64,000 bases of DNA from Gemmata massiliana (GCA_000531095.1 HG799468.1:211942-275941); one strand, 5' to 3'. Counted from the first letter of the stretch, positions 26,601-36,263 are shown. Made by a program: numbers and translations. The notes: a model not told the origin generated them from the letters alone.

Positions 26601-26804
26601 CCGGGATTGGCCCGCTTTCGTGGCCTCAAACAACCTGGAGCCCTTCACTTCCAAGGGTTCCACCGTTCTCTCAATTCGTTGGACGGTAACGCACTGTATG
26701 ATCGAGTCCGGTGTAGCTACAAGGGCGGACGCTTATACTTCCCTTCGCCCGCGTGTGCGAGTACCCTTACGTGCTCCACCCGGAATGTGCAACGCGAGCC
26801 CAAG

Positions 26805-27488
26805 ATGCGCCCGAGTCGTAGCAACGAGCCGTTAGAACCCGAGTGGGACGATGAACGGGCCGTTCATCGTCACTCTCCCGTCCAAAGACGGGCGCGACCG
26901 CTCTGGTGGAGGCTTTCGACCCCGGCACGAATCGCAATCGTACTCGGCATTTTGTTGTTCATGATGGTCGTGGTCGTCGTCGTGACGAGGATCGTGCTTC
27001 TCGATTATCGGGAACGACACCGGCACGAAAATCCGGAAGCGTCAAATACAGCGGCGGCTCCGCTTGCTGGGGCCAACAAAGTTCACGTCGATGTGATCGC
27101 TGCGGAGATTTTTGAGAACGATTCGCTGTTTCTTTTCGTTGTCGTTAGCACCGACGACGACAGGAAATTGGTGAACTTCACCGGTTGGCGGCAGTTCGGC
27201 GTCGGGGCCGCGAAGATGAGCGACGATGCCGGGAACAAGTACGCGCAAAAGCCTTTTAATCTCCTTGTCGATGTGATGCTGGAGAAGCAGTGGAACAACA
27301 TGCCTAAAGCCAAGTCGTACAAGTTCGGCCCCGGGCCCGTGACATCCGAACAGCCACGTGTCGAGGTGCTCGTATTCCCCAAGCCACCCAGAGCCATTCA
27401 GTACCTGGATCTTGAGCTTAGTGGGAAATCGATTGGCGAAACGAAGCCCGTCAAGAAGCGTATCCCGGCCTCTCTCTGGCAACAGTAA
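26805..27488 (+). CDS. single-pass membrane protein, unknown function
   Basis: The protein has 227 residues: a charged N-terminus (about 1-38), one strongly hydrophobic segment (IAIVLGILLFMMVVVVVVTR, about 43-62) and an extracellular domain of about 150 residues (KVHVDVIAAEIFENDSLFLF, LVNFTGWRQFGVGAAKMSDD). The domain looks beta-rich, like planctomycete anchored proteins. No known family assigned. ATG 26805 is chosen; the frame upstream is open but repeat-like. Confidence 0.72.
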   Translation: MRPSRSNEPLEPEWDDERAVHRHSPVQRRARPLWWRLSTPARIAIVLGILLFMMVVVVVVTRIVLLDYRERHRHENPEASNTAAAPLAGANKVHVDVIAAEIFENDSLFLFVVVSTDDDRKLVNFTGWRQFGVGAAKMSDDAGNKYAQKPFNLLVDVMLEKQWNNMPKAKSYKFGPGPVTSEQPRVEVLVFPKPPRAIQYLDLELSGKSIGETKPVKKRIPASLWQQ

Positions 27489-27595
27489 CGCTCGATTAAA
27501 TCCGAACAGTCGAATGTCGTAAGGCCACAAGTCGTAAAGTCGAAGACGTTAATCGTAGGGCCTCCGACTTACGATGTTTGACCCGAATCGCAGGC

Positions 27596-29749
27596 TCACC
27601 GCGCGCCTGGTGGCGCGTACTTCTTGAGCCACGCGAAGATTTCCTTGTGCCAGTGCGCACTGTTCTGGGGTTTGAGCACCCAGTGCCCCTCGTCGGGGAA
27701 GTTAACGAACCGGCTCGGCACGCCCTGGCGCTGGAGCGCGGTGAACAGCTCGTGCCCCTGACCGATCGGGCACCGGAAGTCCAAATCGTTGTGAATAATG
27801 AGCATCGGGGTCTTGTGCTTGCCCAGGTTCCCGGCCTTCTTGTGCGGTGAGAACTCGGCGTACTTCTGGGGCTTCTCCCACGGCAACCCGCCGTGCTCCC
27901 ACTCGTCGAACCACAGTTCGTCCGTTGTGCCCCACATGCTCTCGAAGTTCCACACCGAGCAGTGCGTGACGAGGCACTTGAACCGCGGCGCGACGTCGTT
28001 CACCGCGAACCAGTTCATCATGTACCCGCCGAAGCTCCCGCCCGCCGCCGCGATCCGGTTCTTATCGACGTAAGGGAGCTTCTCGACGTAATCCAAGCCC
28101 GCGACGAGGTCGCGGTAGCACTTCCCGCCCCAATCCCCGGTGATCTCGTCGGTGAACTTCTGGCCGAAGCCGACGCTCCCGCGCGGGTTCGGCATCACCA
28201 CCACGTAGCCCTGCGCGGCCCAGAGTTGCGGGTTCCAGCGGTAACTCCAGCCGTCGCGCCACGCGCTCTGCGGGCCGCCGTGAACGAGGTACACCACCGG
28301 CCACTTCTTCTTCGCATCGAACCCGGGCGGGTACTGAACCCACATCTGCATTTCCACTTTGCCATCGACAGTGACACCCGCGTTTTTCGGATGACCGACT
28401 ACCTCCGGTCGCGGCAGATCGAGTTCGTCGATCAACTTTGCGTTCGCCTTGCTCACGTTTGCCACGACAACCGGGCCAGTGGGATCGACATATTCCGTTA
28501 CGATTTCTGGAGGGAAATCCAGTCGAGAGTAGAGGTACGCGAAGCTCCCGTTCTGGCCGAAACTGATGGCGCTGCGGCTTCCCTGCCCGACACTCGGATC
28601 ACCACCCGCCCACCAGCTAACTTCCGTGTCGGTAAGCGTAACTTTAAAGATCGGCTTCCTACCGGTGTCGTCGCCGGGGAAATAAATGGTGTCGTTGTCC
28701 TTCCACGTTAACTCGTCGGCCGACACGTCTCTCTTTGCGGTTAAGTTCTGTGGTTTGCCATTCAGCGCACCGTCCGGTTTCACGTCCGTTGCTACGATGT
28801 CCCACTTGTCTGCCTCGTAGCCCGCGCGCGTTTGCGCGCGCCACGCGAGTTTCTTGCCGTCCGGACTGAACTTCGGGCCGCTGTCGGCCGCTTTGTTGTC
28901 CGTTGTGAGTGTTTCCCACTTTGTGGACGTGTTCGTGACGCTCACGCGGCACAGGTCGTAGTTCGTGCTCCACGCCTCGCTCTCGGCGGGCGGCGCGGTG
29001 AACACGAGGTGCGTGCTATCCGGGGTGAACGTGAAGTTATCACCGCTATCGAACGTGGACGAAGTCGGGTTGGCGTCACGGTCGCCGGGCGTGACGTCGC
29101 GCGGCTCCGGGAGGGCTTTGCGCGCCGGGTCGAGGTTCGCTTCGACCACGAACAGGTGCTGGCGCTTGTCGCCGACGTACTCGACCCAGTGTCGGTAGAA
29201 GAGTTTGGTGAACGTCTTCGCCTTCACGGGGCTCTTCGCGATCTCGTCGTCTTTCTCCTTGTTGAGCTTGTCGCTTTCGGCGAACGGTTTCTCGCTGAAT
29301 TCCGGGTACACGCTCGACACGAACGCGATCGACTTGCCGTCCGGGGACCAGATGCCGTGACTCGCGCCGGTGCTGATCTGCGCGACGAGCAGTGGCTCTT
29401 TGCCCGCGAGGTCTGTCACATATAGCCCGCCACGCGACTCGAACAGAATCCATTTGCCGTCCGGCGACCAGCGCGGCTCGCGACCGGGCACGTCCTTCGG
29501 CGTGAGTTGCTTCGGTTCGCCCTTTCCGTCGGTCGCGGCGACCCACAGCGCGGTGGTGCTCTTGTTCTTCGCCAGATCGACTGTCGTGACCTGATACGCG
29601 ACGTGCTTTCCGTCCGGGCTGATTTGCGGCGCGGCCACCCGCTTGACCGCGAAGAAGTCGTCGAGGGTCATCGGCCGCTTGTCCGCGGCCGGGAGCCGGG
29701 ACGCACAGACCACCAGGGCGACGACCGCGACCGAACGCGCGATTCGCAT
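27596..29749 (-). CDS. S9 family prolyl-oligopeptidase-type serine peptidase
   Basis: The protein has 717 residues. Signal peptide MRIARSVAVVALVVCASRLP, then a beta-propeller of WD40-like blades (QISPDGKHVAYQV, RWSPDGKWILFES, WSPDGKSIAFVSS, KFSPDGKKLAW) and a C-terminal alpha/beta hydrolase domain. The triad is visible: GGSFGGYM (Ser about 570), NDLDFRCP (Asp about 655) and DEGHWVLKP (His about 686). It would cleave peptides outside the cytoplasm; dipeptidyl or acylaminoacyl specificity cannot be told. GGAGGAAAG precedes ATG 29749. It lies 47 bp downstream of the DUF58 gene on the same strand. Confidence 0.92.
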   Translation of the reverse strand: MRIARSVAVVALVVCASRLPAADKRPMTLDDFFAVKRVAAPQISPDGKHVAYQVTTVDLAKNKSTTALWVAATDGKGEPKQLTPKDVPGREPRWSPDGKWILFESRGGLYVTDLAGKEPLLVAQISTGASHGIWSPDGKSIAFVSSVYPEFSEKPFAESDKLNKEKDDEIAKSPVKAKTFTKLFYRHWVEYVGDKRQHLFVVEANLDPARKALPEPRDVTPGDRDANPTSSTFDSGDNFTFTPDSTHLVFTAPPAESEAWSTNYDLCRVSVTNTSTKWETLTTDNKAADSGPKFSPDGKKLAWRAQTRAGYEADKWDIVATDVKPDGALNGKPQNLTAKRDVSADELTWKDNDTIYFPGDDTGRKPIFKVTLTDTEVSWWAGGDPSVGQGSRSAISFGQNGSFAYLYSRLDFPPEIVTEYVDPTGPVVVANVSKANAKLIDELDLPRPEVVGHPKNAGVTVDGKVEMQMWVQYPPGFDAKKKWPVVYLVHGGPQSAWRDGWSYRWNPQLWAAQGYVVVMPNPRGSVGFGQKFTDEITGDWGGKCYRDLVAGLDYVEKLPYVDKNRIAAAGGSFGGYMMNWFAVNDVAPRFKCLVTHCSVWNFESMWGTTDELWFDEWEHGGLPWEKPQKYAEFSPHKKAGNLGKHKTPMLIIHNDLDFRCPIGQGHELFTALQRQGVPSRFVNFPDEGHWVLKPQNSAHWHKEIFAWLKKYAPPGAR

Positions 29750-29796
29750 ACGCTTTCCTCCGGATGAATGAACGGAGAGGGGCACGGATCGCGATA

Positions 29797-30771
29797 TTAC
29801 CCGAACCGGCGCTGGCGCTGAACGAGGTACTCGATCAGCGCCGCGTCGAAGCCGACAGAAGTGTCCACACCGAGGTAGTCCACGTTCGCCGCGGTACATT
29901 CTTTCTTGATGTACCCGCGGAACTCCTCCACGAACGCGATGTAGTCGTCGCGGATGCCGTTCGCGTCGATTTCTTTGTGTTCGGTCGATTCCACGTCCTC
30001 GAAGTCCACCAGCCCCGCGAGTGGGAACTTCGCTTCGAGCACGTCGAGCACGTGGAACACGATCACCTCGTGCCCCGCGTACCGCAGGCGGTACAGGCTC
30101 CGGAGCAGGGCGTCCGCCTCGGCCTTCCAGTCGTCGGTGGTGGGCAGTAGGTCACTGAAGAGCATCACGAGGCTCTTGCCCTTAATCATCGACGCGAGCT
30201 GAAAGAGGCTCTCCGGGATGTTTGTTTCACCGGTCGCTTTGAGGTTCGCGAGCACAGAGAGAATGGTGCCGAGCTGCGTGCGCTTGCTCTTAGGGGGCAC
30301 CACGGTGCGGAGTTTCGTGTCGAACGCGACCAGCCCGACGGGGTCCTGCTGGTAGATCATCAGGTACCCGAGCGCGGCCGCGAGGCAGACTGCGTAGTCG
30401 AACTTCGTGAGCGTCTCGTCGGCCGCTCCCAGCGCGCTCCAGTCGATCTTCACGCCGGCCTTGCGCGCCTCCGCGGGGCCGTTCCAGTCCATCGACTTCG
30501 ACAGGTCCATGACGAGGTAGCCCGTCATGTTCGTTTCGGCTTGGTACTTCTTCACGAAGTATTTGCCGGTCTTCGCGTACACGCCCCAGTCGAGCGACTT
30601 GAGGTCGTCGCCCGGGTTGTACTTGCGGTGCTCGGAGAACTCGACGGAGAAGCCGTGGTACGGGCTGCTGTGAAGGCCCGTTAGGAACCCCTGCACGATG
30701 AACTTCGCGCGCAGGTCGAGCCGCGCGACCTGACGGATCACTTCCGGGCGGAGGTACTTCTCTGCGTTCAT
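29797..30771 (-). CDS. DUF58 family protein (MoxR-associated, vWA-like)
   Basis: The protein has 324 residues. It shows the DUF58 block EFSEHRKYNPGDDLKSLDWG (about 48-67) and a vWA-like metal site DLSKSMDW (about 87). Such proteins act with MoxR AAA ATPases, but no moxR gene is in the window. No signal peptide or membrane segment. ATG 30771 lacks an obvious ribosome site; upstream in-frame codons fall in repeat DNA. The S9 peptidase follows after 47 bp. Confidence 0.88.
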   Translation of the reverse strand: MNAEKYLRPEVIRQVARLDLRAKFIVQGFLTGLHSSPYHGFSVEFSEHRKYNPGDDLKSLDWGVYAKTGKYFVKKYQAETNMTGYLVMDLSKSMDWNGPAEARKAGVKIDWSALGAADETLTKFDYAVCLAAALGYLMIYQQDPVGLVAFDTKLRTVVPPKSKRTQLGTILSVLANLKATGETNIPESLFQLASMIKGKSLVMLFSDLLPTTDDWKAEADALLRSLYRLRYAGHEVIVFHVLDVLEAKFPLAGLVDFEDVESTEHKEIDANGIRDDYIAFVEEFRGYIKKECTAANVDYLGVDTSVGFDAALIEYLVQRQRRFG

Positions 30772-30809
30772 GAAGGAGCCGTTTGCTTGTGAACCGTCGG
30801 TCGGGCAGG

Positions 30810-30999
30810 GAACACAGGGCTCCCGCCCTGTGCTACGTCCGCCGGCCCCTCCGGGGCGGAAACACATTCCGGGTATTGGCCTCTGCCTCGAAGGACGCGC
30901 CGGCCGTAGTGCCGCGCTCCGTGGCCGTGGTTTGTTGTCTTCGCCCCGGAGGGGCCGTCTGGCGTAGCACAGGGCGGAAGCCCTGTGCTACGCCAGACG
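30810..30999. repeat. composite palindromic block (family B)
   Basis: It contains CACAGGGC-TCCC-GCCCTGTG (30813-30832), an inverted pair of 16 bp (30843-30858 with 30942-30957, core GGCCCCTCCGGGGC) and a perfect 20-bp hairpin with a GGAA loop (30956-30975 with 30980-30999, core GTAGCACAGGGC). The block fills the gap between the gene ending at 31004 and the DUF58 gene. The last hairpin ends 4 bp from that stop codon and could also terminate transcription. Confidence 0.85.
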
Positions 31000-31003
31000 C
31001 GCC

Positions 31004-31459
31004 CTAATACTCTTGCACCAGCAACGCGCCGGTCGCGGCGAACCACCCGCGCCCGTCGATCTGGTACACGCCGTCGGTCGCGGCGGCGAGGAACCGGCAC
31101 GCCTCCTCGAGCACCTGTTCGGAGAGCACCTCGTCGGGCGCGTCCACGGGCTTGCGCAGCGTGACGAGCTGCTTCGTCTGGATCACGCGCTCCATGAGCG
31201 GTCCGCTGTTCGGGCTGTAGTCCATCGTTTCCAGTTCGGCCGCGTGTGCGTTGAGGTCGTCGCGCAGGTCGTCCTCTTTGGTAAGGAAGCGCGCGAGCAG
31301 AATCGGTGAGCCGCTGGCGAACCGGAGTTCGCCGCTCGTCCAGCCGAGGTCGTCGCCTTTGAAGTGCGGTTCCACCGCGAGCCCGCGCGCGTGCAGGTGC
31401 GCGGCGAGTGCGGCGGGGGTGGGTTCAACTTCGGACGCTCCGAACACGCGGTACCACAT
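31004..31459 (-). CDS. conserved small protein, unknown function
   Basis: The protein has 151 residues without signal peptide or membrane segment. It begins MWYRVFGASEVEPTPAALAA, contains GDDLGWTSGELRF and ends in GVYQIDGRGWFAATGALLVQ. The pattern suggests a compact alpha/beta protein. No family recognised. It lies between the ECF-secretin gene and the DUF58 gene on the same strand, separated from the latter by the family B block. Confidence 0.68.
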   Translation of the reverse strand: MWYRVFGASEVEPTPAALAAHLHARGLAVEPHFKGDDLGWTSGELRFASGSPILLARFLTKEDDLRDDLNAHAAELETMDYSPNSGPLMERVIQTKQLVTLRKPVDAPDEVLSEQVLEEACRFLAAATDGVYQIDGRGWFAATGALLVQEY

Positions 31460-31571
31460 AAAAGCACTTCACCACAGGTGCGGCGCACGGTAACAGTGCC
31501 TTTGTTTTAGCAAGTGGCCCGCGTGCCGGAACCCGTCGGCTCCGCGCACCGGGCGCTGGGCCAACACGCGG

Positions 31572-33311
31572 TCACTGGCGCGGGGGCAGTTCGACTGGAG
31601 GCAGGGGCTGCGTGACGGGCGCAACCGGTGCGGCCGGCACGGGAGCTGGTTGCAACCCCTTCCCCTTTTCGGGCGCGCGGATGACGTGCGTCGTTAGTAC
31701 CCAAAGCAGTTCGTACACGGGCCTCTCACGAAATTGCGTCAGAGGAAACATAAGCCCGCCTCCAGTGGTGACCACTGTTTGAGGACCCGTTTCTCGGCGT
31801 ACAGTTCGGAGCACAAGCGTTCCGCTATCCGGGATAATCGCGTTCGACCCAATCGACTGTTCGTTGATAACCGCTGCTTGCTCTTTACCCACCGTCACTG
31901 TTCCTCCTGCCACATCTGTGAACAGCGTTTTGATTTCCAGGTGAACGAACCCGTTGGAGGTGATCATCGGAGTGACCTGCATCTTGAATCCCGCTGCCAC
32001 CGGTATTGTCTTCATCGTGTAGGTCTTGTTCTGACCCTCGGTTACGGCTCGTATTTCAGTCACCACGTCCAGTTTCTGATGAACGCTGGCGGAACCGATT
32101 TTCCCGTTTTCCACCTGCATCTGGGACCGGCTTACCACTTCGCAACCCGACTCTGCGCGGAGCAGTGAGGTGAACATCCGCGTCTCGCGCTGGGTTAGTG
32201 CGTGAGCGTCGCAGATAACCCCCTGGGTGCGCTCGCTCACCAATCCAATCTGATCGCAAAACCCAACTGGTACGCGGACGCAAGTAGCCTGAATCAGCAC
32301 CGACGGTTCGGTCTTCGGATCGCGCTTCAGGGCTTCCAGAATCTTCTTTGCCGCGCCCTCGTCGCCTGCCCAATCGAACACCGACTGCGCGCTCGTCGCC
32401 GCAGGTACCACGAGGGGAGCAACCGGCGCTGCGCCCCCAGTGCCGGGGACGGGTGCCGCGGGCGCTGGGGCGGGTGGTCCGCCGTCGGCCAGTACCGCGC
32501 CGAGTCCGACCAACCCGAGGGCGCCCGTAACGGCGCCGAGCATGAGCTTCCGTGCGAACGTGGTCATCGCCAATCCTTTCGCGAGGGCGACCGGGAGCGC
32601 GGCGACTGGCGCCGGTCCCCCGGTCAGGAAGTCGAACACCAGCGCGACCGTGCGCCGGTCCAATCCGTGCGGAACCACCGCGGTCACTTCACCCGCTCCG
32701 AGCACCAGCGCACCAGCTACCGCGGGTACCACCCCGCGCCGCTCCAGCCGGCTACGCAGCACTGATTTCGCGCGGTCCAGGCGCCGACGCAGGGTCCGCG
32801 CGTCGCGCCCCAATTCCACCGCGGCTTGTTCCTGTGTGTACCCTTGAAGCAGGCACAGAACGACGGGGCCGCGAAGTGTGTCCGGAAGCCGCGTCAGTTC
32901 TTCGTCGAGCGCCCGAAACTGATCCGCGAGATCAACGGACGGGTCTTCCCATTCCGTGGGTCGCGTTTCGGCCGCGGCGGTTTCGTAACGCGCTCGGCGC
33001 CCGGTTCCGCGGCGCATCTGCCGGGCGACGCGACCCGCGACCCCTGCCAGCCAACCGCCCAGTGCGTTCGAGGCCCGCGCCGCACGCAGTTTGGTGGCGA
33101 GAACCAGGAACGTGGCCTGGAACGCATCATCCGCGCCCGCGGAACCGACCAGGCGCCGGCAGATCCGGTACACCACCGGACCGTGGCGCCGCACCAGCTC
33201 TGTGAACGCTGACTCGTCGCGTGCGCGCCCGAAGCGGTCGAGTAGCTCGGCGTCGGAGACGGGGACTTCGGCACGCTCGGCGCGCCGGAGAATCGGGAGG
33301 AGTGCAGCCAT
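31572..33311 (-). CDS. ECF sigma factor fused to membrane-anchored secretin-like domain
   Basis: The protein has 579 residues. Residues about 15-90 are sigma region 2 (ELLDRFGRARDESAFTELV, ADDAFQATFLVLATK) and about 125-185 region 4 (VVLCLLQGYTQEQAAVELG). A predicted membrane segment (KLMLGAVTGALGLVGLGAVL, about 255-275) and a Pro/Ala linker follow. The C-terminal domain (about 315-560: LIQATCVRVPVGF, GFKMQVTPMITSNGFVHLEI, SIGSNAIIPDSGTLVL) resembles the secretin/type II-III secretion domain. Sigma would be cytoplasmic and the secretin part outside, suggesting activation by cleavage or a sensor role. GAAGGG precedes ATG 33311; a longer frame reaches 33395. Confidence 0.85.
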   Translation of the reverse strand: MAALLPILRRAERAEVPVSDAELLDRFGRARDESAFTELVRRHGPVVYRICRRLVGSAGADDAFQATFLVLATKLRAARASNALGGWLAGVAGRVARQMRRGTGRRARYETAAAETRPTEWEDPSVDLADQFRALDEELTRLPDTLRGPVVLCLLQGYTQEQAAVELGRDARTLRRRLDRAKSVLRSRLERRGVVPAVAGALVLGAGEVTAVVPHGLDRRTVALVFDFLTGGPAPVAALPVALAKGLAMTTFARKLMLGAVTGALGLVGLGAVLADGGPPAPAPAAPVPGTGGAAPVAPLVVPAATSAQSVFDWAGDEGAAKKILEALKRDPKTEPSVLIQATCVRVPVGFCDQIGLVSERTQGVICDAHALTQRETRMFTSLLRAESGCEVVSRSQMQVENGKIGSASVHQKLDVVTEIRAVTEGQNKTYTMKTIPVAAGFKMQVTPMITSNGFVHLEIKTLFTDVAGGTVTVGKEQAAVINEQSIGSNAIIPDSGTLVLRTVRRETGPQTVVTTGGGLMFPLTQFRERPVYELLWVLTTHVIRAPEKGKGLQPAPVPAAPVAPVTQPLPPVELPPRQ

Positions 33312-33620
33312 TCGTGGCCCTTCGGCGGGGAATCGTCCCTGATGTGATGTAATGTCCGCTCGGTGAACCCGCAGGACAAGTTTTTTCCGCACCACCGCGC
33401 AAATCCGACCACAGAAGTCCGCCAGGGGTTGCGCGTTGCTTCACCCCTGGCTACACGCTGTCGCCCCTAACGGGGCTAAAAATCGTCCTTCTGTCTGATC
33501 CGCGTGATCTGCGTTATCCGCGGCTCTTTTGGCTTTTCGCTAGGTCGATGAGCGCGACGCGAGGGCGCCGAGAAGTGTCGAGGAGTTGATCAGAAAGAGA
33601 CGGGCGAGGGCGACTGGTTC
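33312..33620. repeat. intergenic region with dispersed-type hairpins
   Basis: No gene seen. CCAGGGGT/ACCCCTGG (33422-33450) and GCCCC-TAAC-GGGGC (33463-33476) are hairpins, followed by a stretch reading CCGCGTGATCTGCGTTATCC near 33500, a type of sequence seen dispersed in many bacterial genomes. The first part would carry the sigma gene promoter. Confidence 0.5.
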
Positions 33621-33878
33621 TCAATACATGGCCGGCAAGTGGCTATCGAACTCGTTCACGCGCGTGTGTTCGCCGTAAATCGCGATGAGTTGCGTCAATT
33701 CGGCCCGGATGTCGTCCGCTCCGAACGGGAAGATCATGTTCTGATTCAGATTCTGCTTTTCGTCTTCGTCCAGTTCTTCGAGGTCGCGAACGGCGTCGGC
33801 CAGTGTTGCCTCCGGGAGCGTCAGGAACCTCACCACCAACCAGTCGTGTAGGTCGTCACTACAGAGATTGGACCTCAT
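33621..33878 (-). CDS. small acidic protein, unknown function
   Basis: The protein has 85 residues, acidic: CSDDLHDWLVVRFLTLPEAT, VRDLEELDEDEKQNLNQNMI, and a final helix DDIRAELTQLIAIYGEHTR. GGAG is 7 bp before ATG 33878. A frame extension to 33914 is basic and unlikely. No family recognised. Confidence 0.6.
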   Translation of the reverse strand: MRSNLCSDDLHDWLVVRFLTLPEATLADAVRDLEELDEDEKQNLNQNMIFPFGADDIRAELTQLIAIYGEHTRVNEFDSHLPAMY

Positions 33879-34381
33879 TCGCAGTCTCCTTAATCTGCCG
33901 CGCGGCAGAATCACATACCGGACTTATCGCTTGGTTGCAGCTCCAAAACCGCAAAACTAGAGCAAACCTTCGGCCGCACTTAAGCAAATTTCGCATCTCT
34001 TTGGTGTTGCTCGTGATGCATTCAGGTAGGAATGAAATCTTGTTCTGAATTGGGCACAAATTGCGTTGTGGCGCTGGCGAGATGGACGCTTTTGGGCGGC
34101 GGGAGAAGTTCGTGGGCTCGATAATCTGTCAATCGAAAGATCGACTGGCGTCGAAGTGCTGTTTCATTTTGCGCCATCGAGTGCGCAATTTTGTACTGTT
34201 GGATGGCTGACGGGCGGACCGCTGGTGTAACGGGTGCTTCCCGCGCCCAAAAGGTTAGTGATTGTTAGCCCGAGTGCCGGTTCCGGCTACAACCACATGC
34301 ACGTGTGAGACGCAGCTTGCTCGCGCCAGTTGTGTCGCGCCTCTCCCGCTGGTACGATGCGTGCAGCCGTGGAGCCGAGCG
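33879..34381. other. 503-bp intergenic region, lower GC
   Basis: This stretch has clearly lower GC than its surroundings and no convincing frame on either strand. It may be promoter DNA for the two divergent genes or a decayed insert. No repeat or RNA motif recognised. Confidence 0.4.
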
Positions 34382-34945
34382 ATGGCGAACGTTAAATACT
34401 TCAAGCGACACCGGATGGAGCTAGGGCTGGGGCACCCGCTCCCGCAAATCGAACTGCCGACCGGGTTTTCATGGGTCGCCTGGGACGATTCGCTTTTGGA
34501 CCGGCACGCGGAGGTAAAATTCGCGTGCTTTCGCAACGAAACGGACGCGCTCGTATTCCCGAGTCTCGGTTCGCGGACGGGGTGCCGTGACCTGATGGCC
34601 GCGATCCGGTACCGCCCGGAGTTCTGCCCGCAGGCGACGTGGTTGCTCTCCGGTCCCGATGGCTTGGCCGGTACCGTGCAGGGGCTGTTCGATGAAAACC
34701 GCTTCGGCGGGATTCAGAACTTGGGCGTGGTGCCGGAGTACCGCGGGTTGCGGTTGGGTCGCGCGCTCTTATTGCAGGCACTGGCAGGGTTTCTGTCGGT
34801 CGGGGTGCGCCGGGCGTTCCTCGAAGTGACCGCGACCAACGGCCCGGCCGTCCACACGTACCGCACGCTCGGGTTCCGGTCGTGTAAAACGCTCTACCGG
34901 GCCGTCGAATTGCCGCACCCGGACACGGTCGGCGTTGGGTTGTGA
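34382..34945 (+). CDS. GNAT family N-acetyltransferase
   Basis: The protein has 187 residues. The acetyl-CoA site is seen in IQNLGVVPEYRGLRLGRALL (about 118-138; V-x-P-x-x-R-G-x-x-x-G), followed by FLEVTATNGPAVHTYRTLGF, the usual final strand and helix of GNAT folds. The acceptor substrate is unknown. GGAG lies about 11 bp before ATG 34382. It precedes the M16 peptidase genes and may be cotranscribed with them. Confidence 0.82.
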   Translation: MANVKYFKRHRMELGLGHPLPQIELPTGFSWVAWDDSLLDRHAEVKFACFRNETDALVFPSLGSRTGCRDLMAAIRYRPEFCPQATWLLSGPDGLAGTVQGLFDENRFGGIQNLGVVPEYRGLRLGRALLLQALAGFLSVGVRRAFLEVTATNGPAVHTYRTLGFRSCKTLYRAVELPHPDTVGVGL

Positions 34946-35027
34946 CACCCCCGTTCGTAGAATGGGGACGAGCATTCCGTGCCCGAAGTATCGCGCCCGG
35001 GTCGGCGCTTCCAACAGGAACGAATCC

Positions 35028-36263
35028 GTGGGACAACAGGTACACCAGCACACTTTGCCCAACGGACTGGTGCTGCTGGCGGAGCGCATGGACCACGTGC
35101 GCTCGGTGGCGGTCAACTTCCTGATCCCCGCGGGGTCCGCGTTCGACCCGGACGGTCAGTTCGGGATCGCGACCGTTCTGGCCGAGATGCTCACCCGTGG
35201 CGCCGGCGACCGGGACAGTCGCGAACTGTCCCTCGCGCTCGACAATTTGGGGGTCGACCGGAGCGAGAGCGCGGGCATCGTGAACATGCGGTTGGGCGGT
35301 TCCGCGCTCGCGCGCAACCTCCTGCCGCTCCTCGACATCTACGCCGACATCATTCTCAAACCGCGGCTGCCCGAAGAAGAACTCGAACCGGTGCAGGCGC
35401 TCTCGATTCAGGACATCGAGAGCCTCGAAGATTCGCCGCAAGGCAAGGTGATGGTCGAGTTGCACCGGCGCTACTACCCAACGCCGCTCAACAAGGACCG
35501 GCGCGGGCGATCCGAAGACATCGAGGGCCTCACCATCGACGCGGTCCGGGCGCACTACCAGAAGTTCGTGCGGCCGAACAAGGCGATCATCGCCGTGGCG
35601 GGCAACATCGATTGGGACGCGCTGAAGGCCCGTATCGAGAAACTGTTCGGCGGGTGGGAACCCGGTAACGTGCCGGACGTGGTTCCCCAACCGCACCAGC
35701 CGAAGTCCGAACACCTCTTCAAAGATTCGGCCCAAACGCAGATCGCGTTCGCGTACCCGAGCGTACCGATCGGGCACGCCGATTACTTCGCGGCCCGCGC
35801 CGCAGAGGGTGTGCTTTCCGGCGGCATGAGTGCGAGACTCTTCACCGAAGTGCGCGAGAAGCGCGGGCTGTGCTACTCCGTCGGCGTGCGGCACGAGTCG
35901 TTCCGCGATCGCGGCTCGATGATCGGCTACGCGGGTACCGGACCGGACCGCGCCCAAGAAACGCTCGACGTGACGCTCTCCGAACTGCGCAAGCTCAAGG
36001 CCGGCGTGACCGTGGACGAGATCGACCGCGTGAAGGCCGGGCTGAAATCGTCGCTGATTATGGCAGAGGAGTCCACCGGCGCCCGGGCGAGCAGCATCGC
36101 GGGCGACTGGTACTTCCTCGGCCGGGTGCGCTCGTTTGATGAGATCCAAGGGGCCATCGACGCGCTGACCCCGGCCGCGGTGATGGGCCACCTGGAGCGC
36201 CACCCGGTCCGCGACGTAGCTCTCGTGACCCTTGGTAAGAACCCGTTAACTATTTCTGCGTGA
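35028..36263 (+). CDS. M16 peptidase-like protein without zinc motif
   Basis: The protein has 411 residues of the M16 (pitrilysin/MPP) fold: HTLPNGLVLLAERMDHVRSV at the start and the C-terminal block SGGMSARLFTEVREKRGLCY. Where active members have HxxEH this one reads FGIATVLAEMLTRG, so it lacks the zinc ligands and is expected to be the non-catalytic partner. In mitochondria and many bacteria an inactive and an active M16 chain form a heterodimer. GTG 35028 is preceded by AGGAA; longer frames overlap the GNAT gene. The active paralogue is at 36542. Confidence 0.88.
   Translation: MGQQVHQHTLPNGLVLLAERMDHVRSVAVNFLIPAGSAFDPDGQFGIATVLAEMLTRGAGDRDSRELSLALDNLGVDRSESAGIVNMRLGGSALARNLLPLLDIYADIILKPRLPEEELEPVQALSIQDIESLEDSPQGKVMVELHRRYYPTPLNKDRRGRSEDIEGLTIDAVRAHYQKFVRPNKAIIAVAGNIDWDALKARIEKLFGGWEPGNVPDVVPQPHQPKSEHLFKDSAQTQIAFAYPSVPIGHADYFAARAAEGVLSGGMSARLFTEVREKRGLCYSVGVRHESFRDRGSMIGYAGTGPDRAQETLDVTLSELRKLKAGVTVDEIDRVKAGLKSSLIMAEESTGARASSIAGDWYFLGRVRSFDEIQGAIDALTPAAVMGHLERHPVRDVALVTLGKNPLTISA

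Noticed and set aside
34401-36203. 600-codon minus-strand frame over the GNAT and M16 genes
   Set aside because: Antisense to two clear families, with no motifs of its own.
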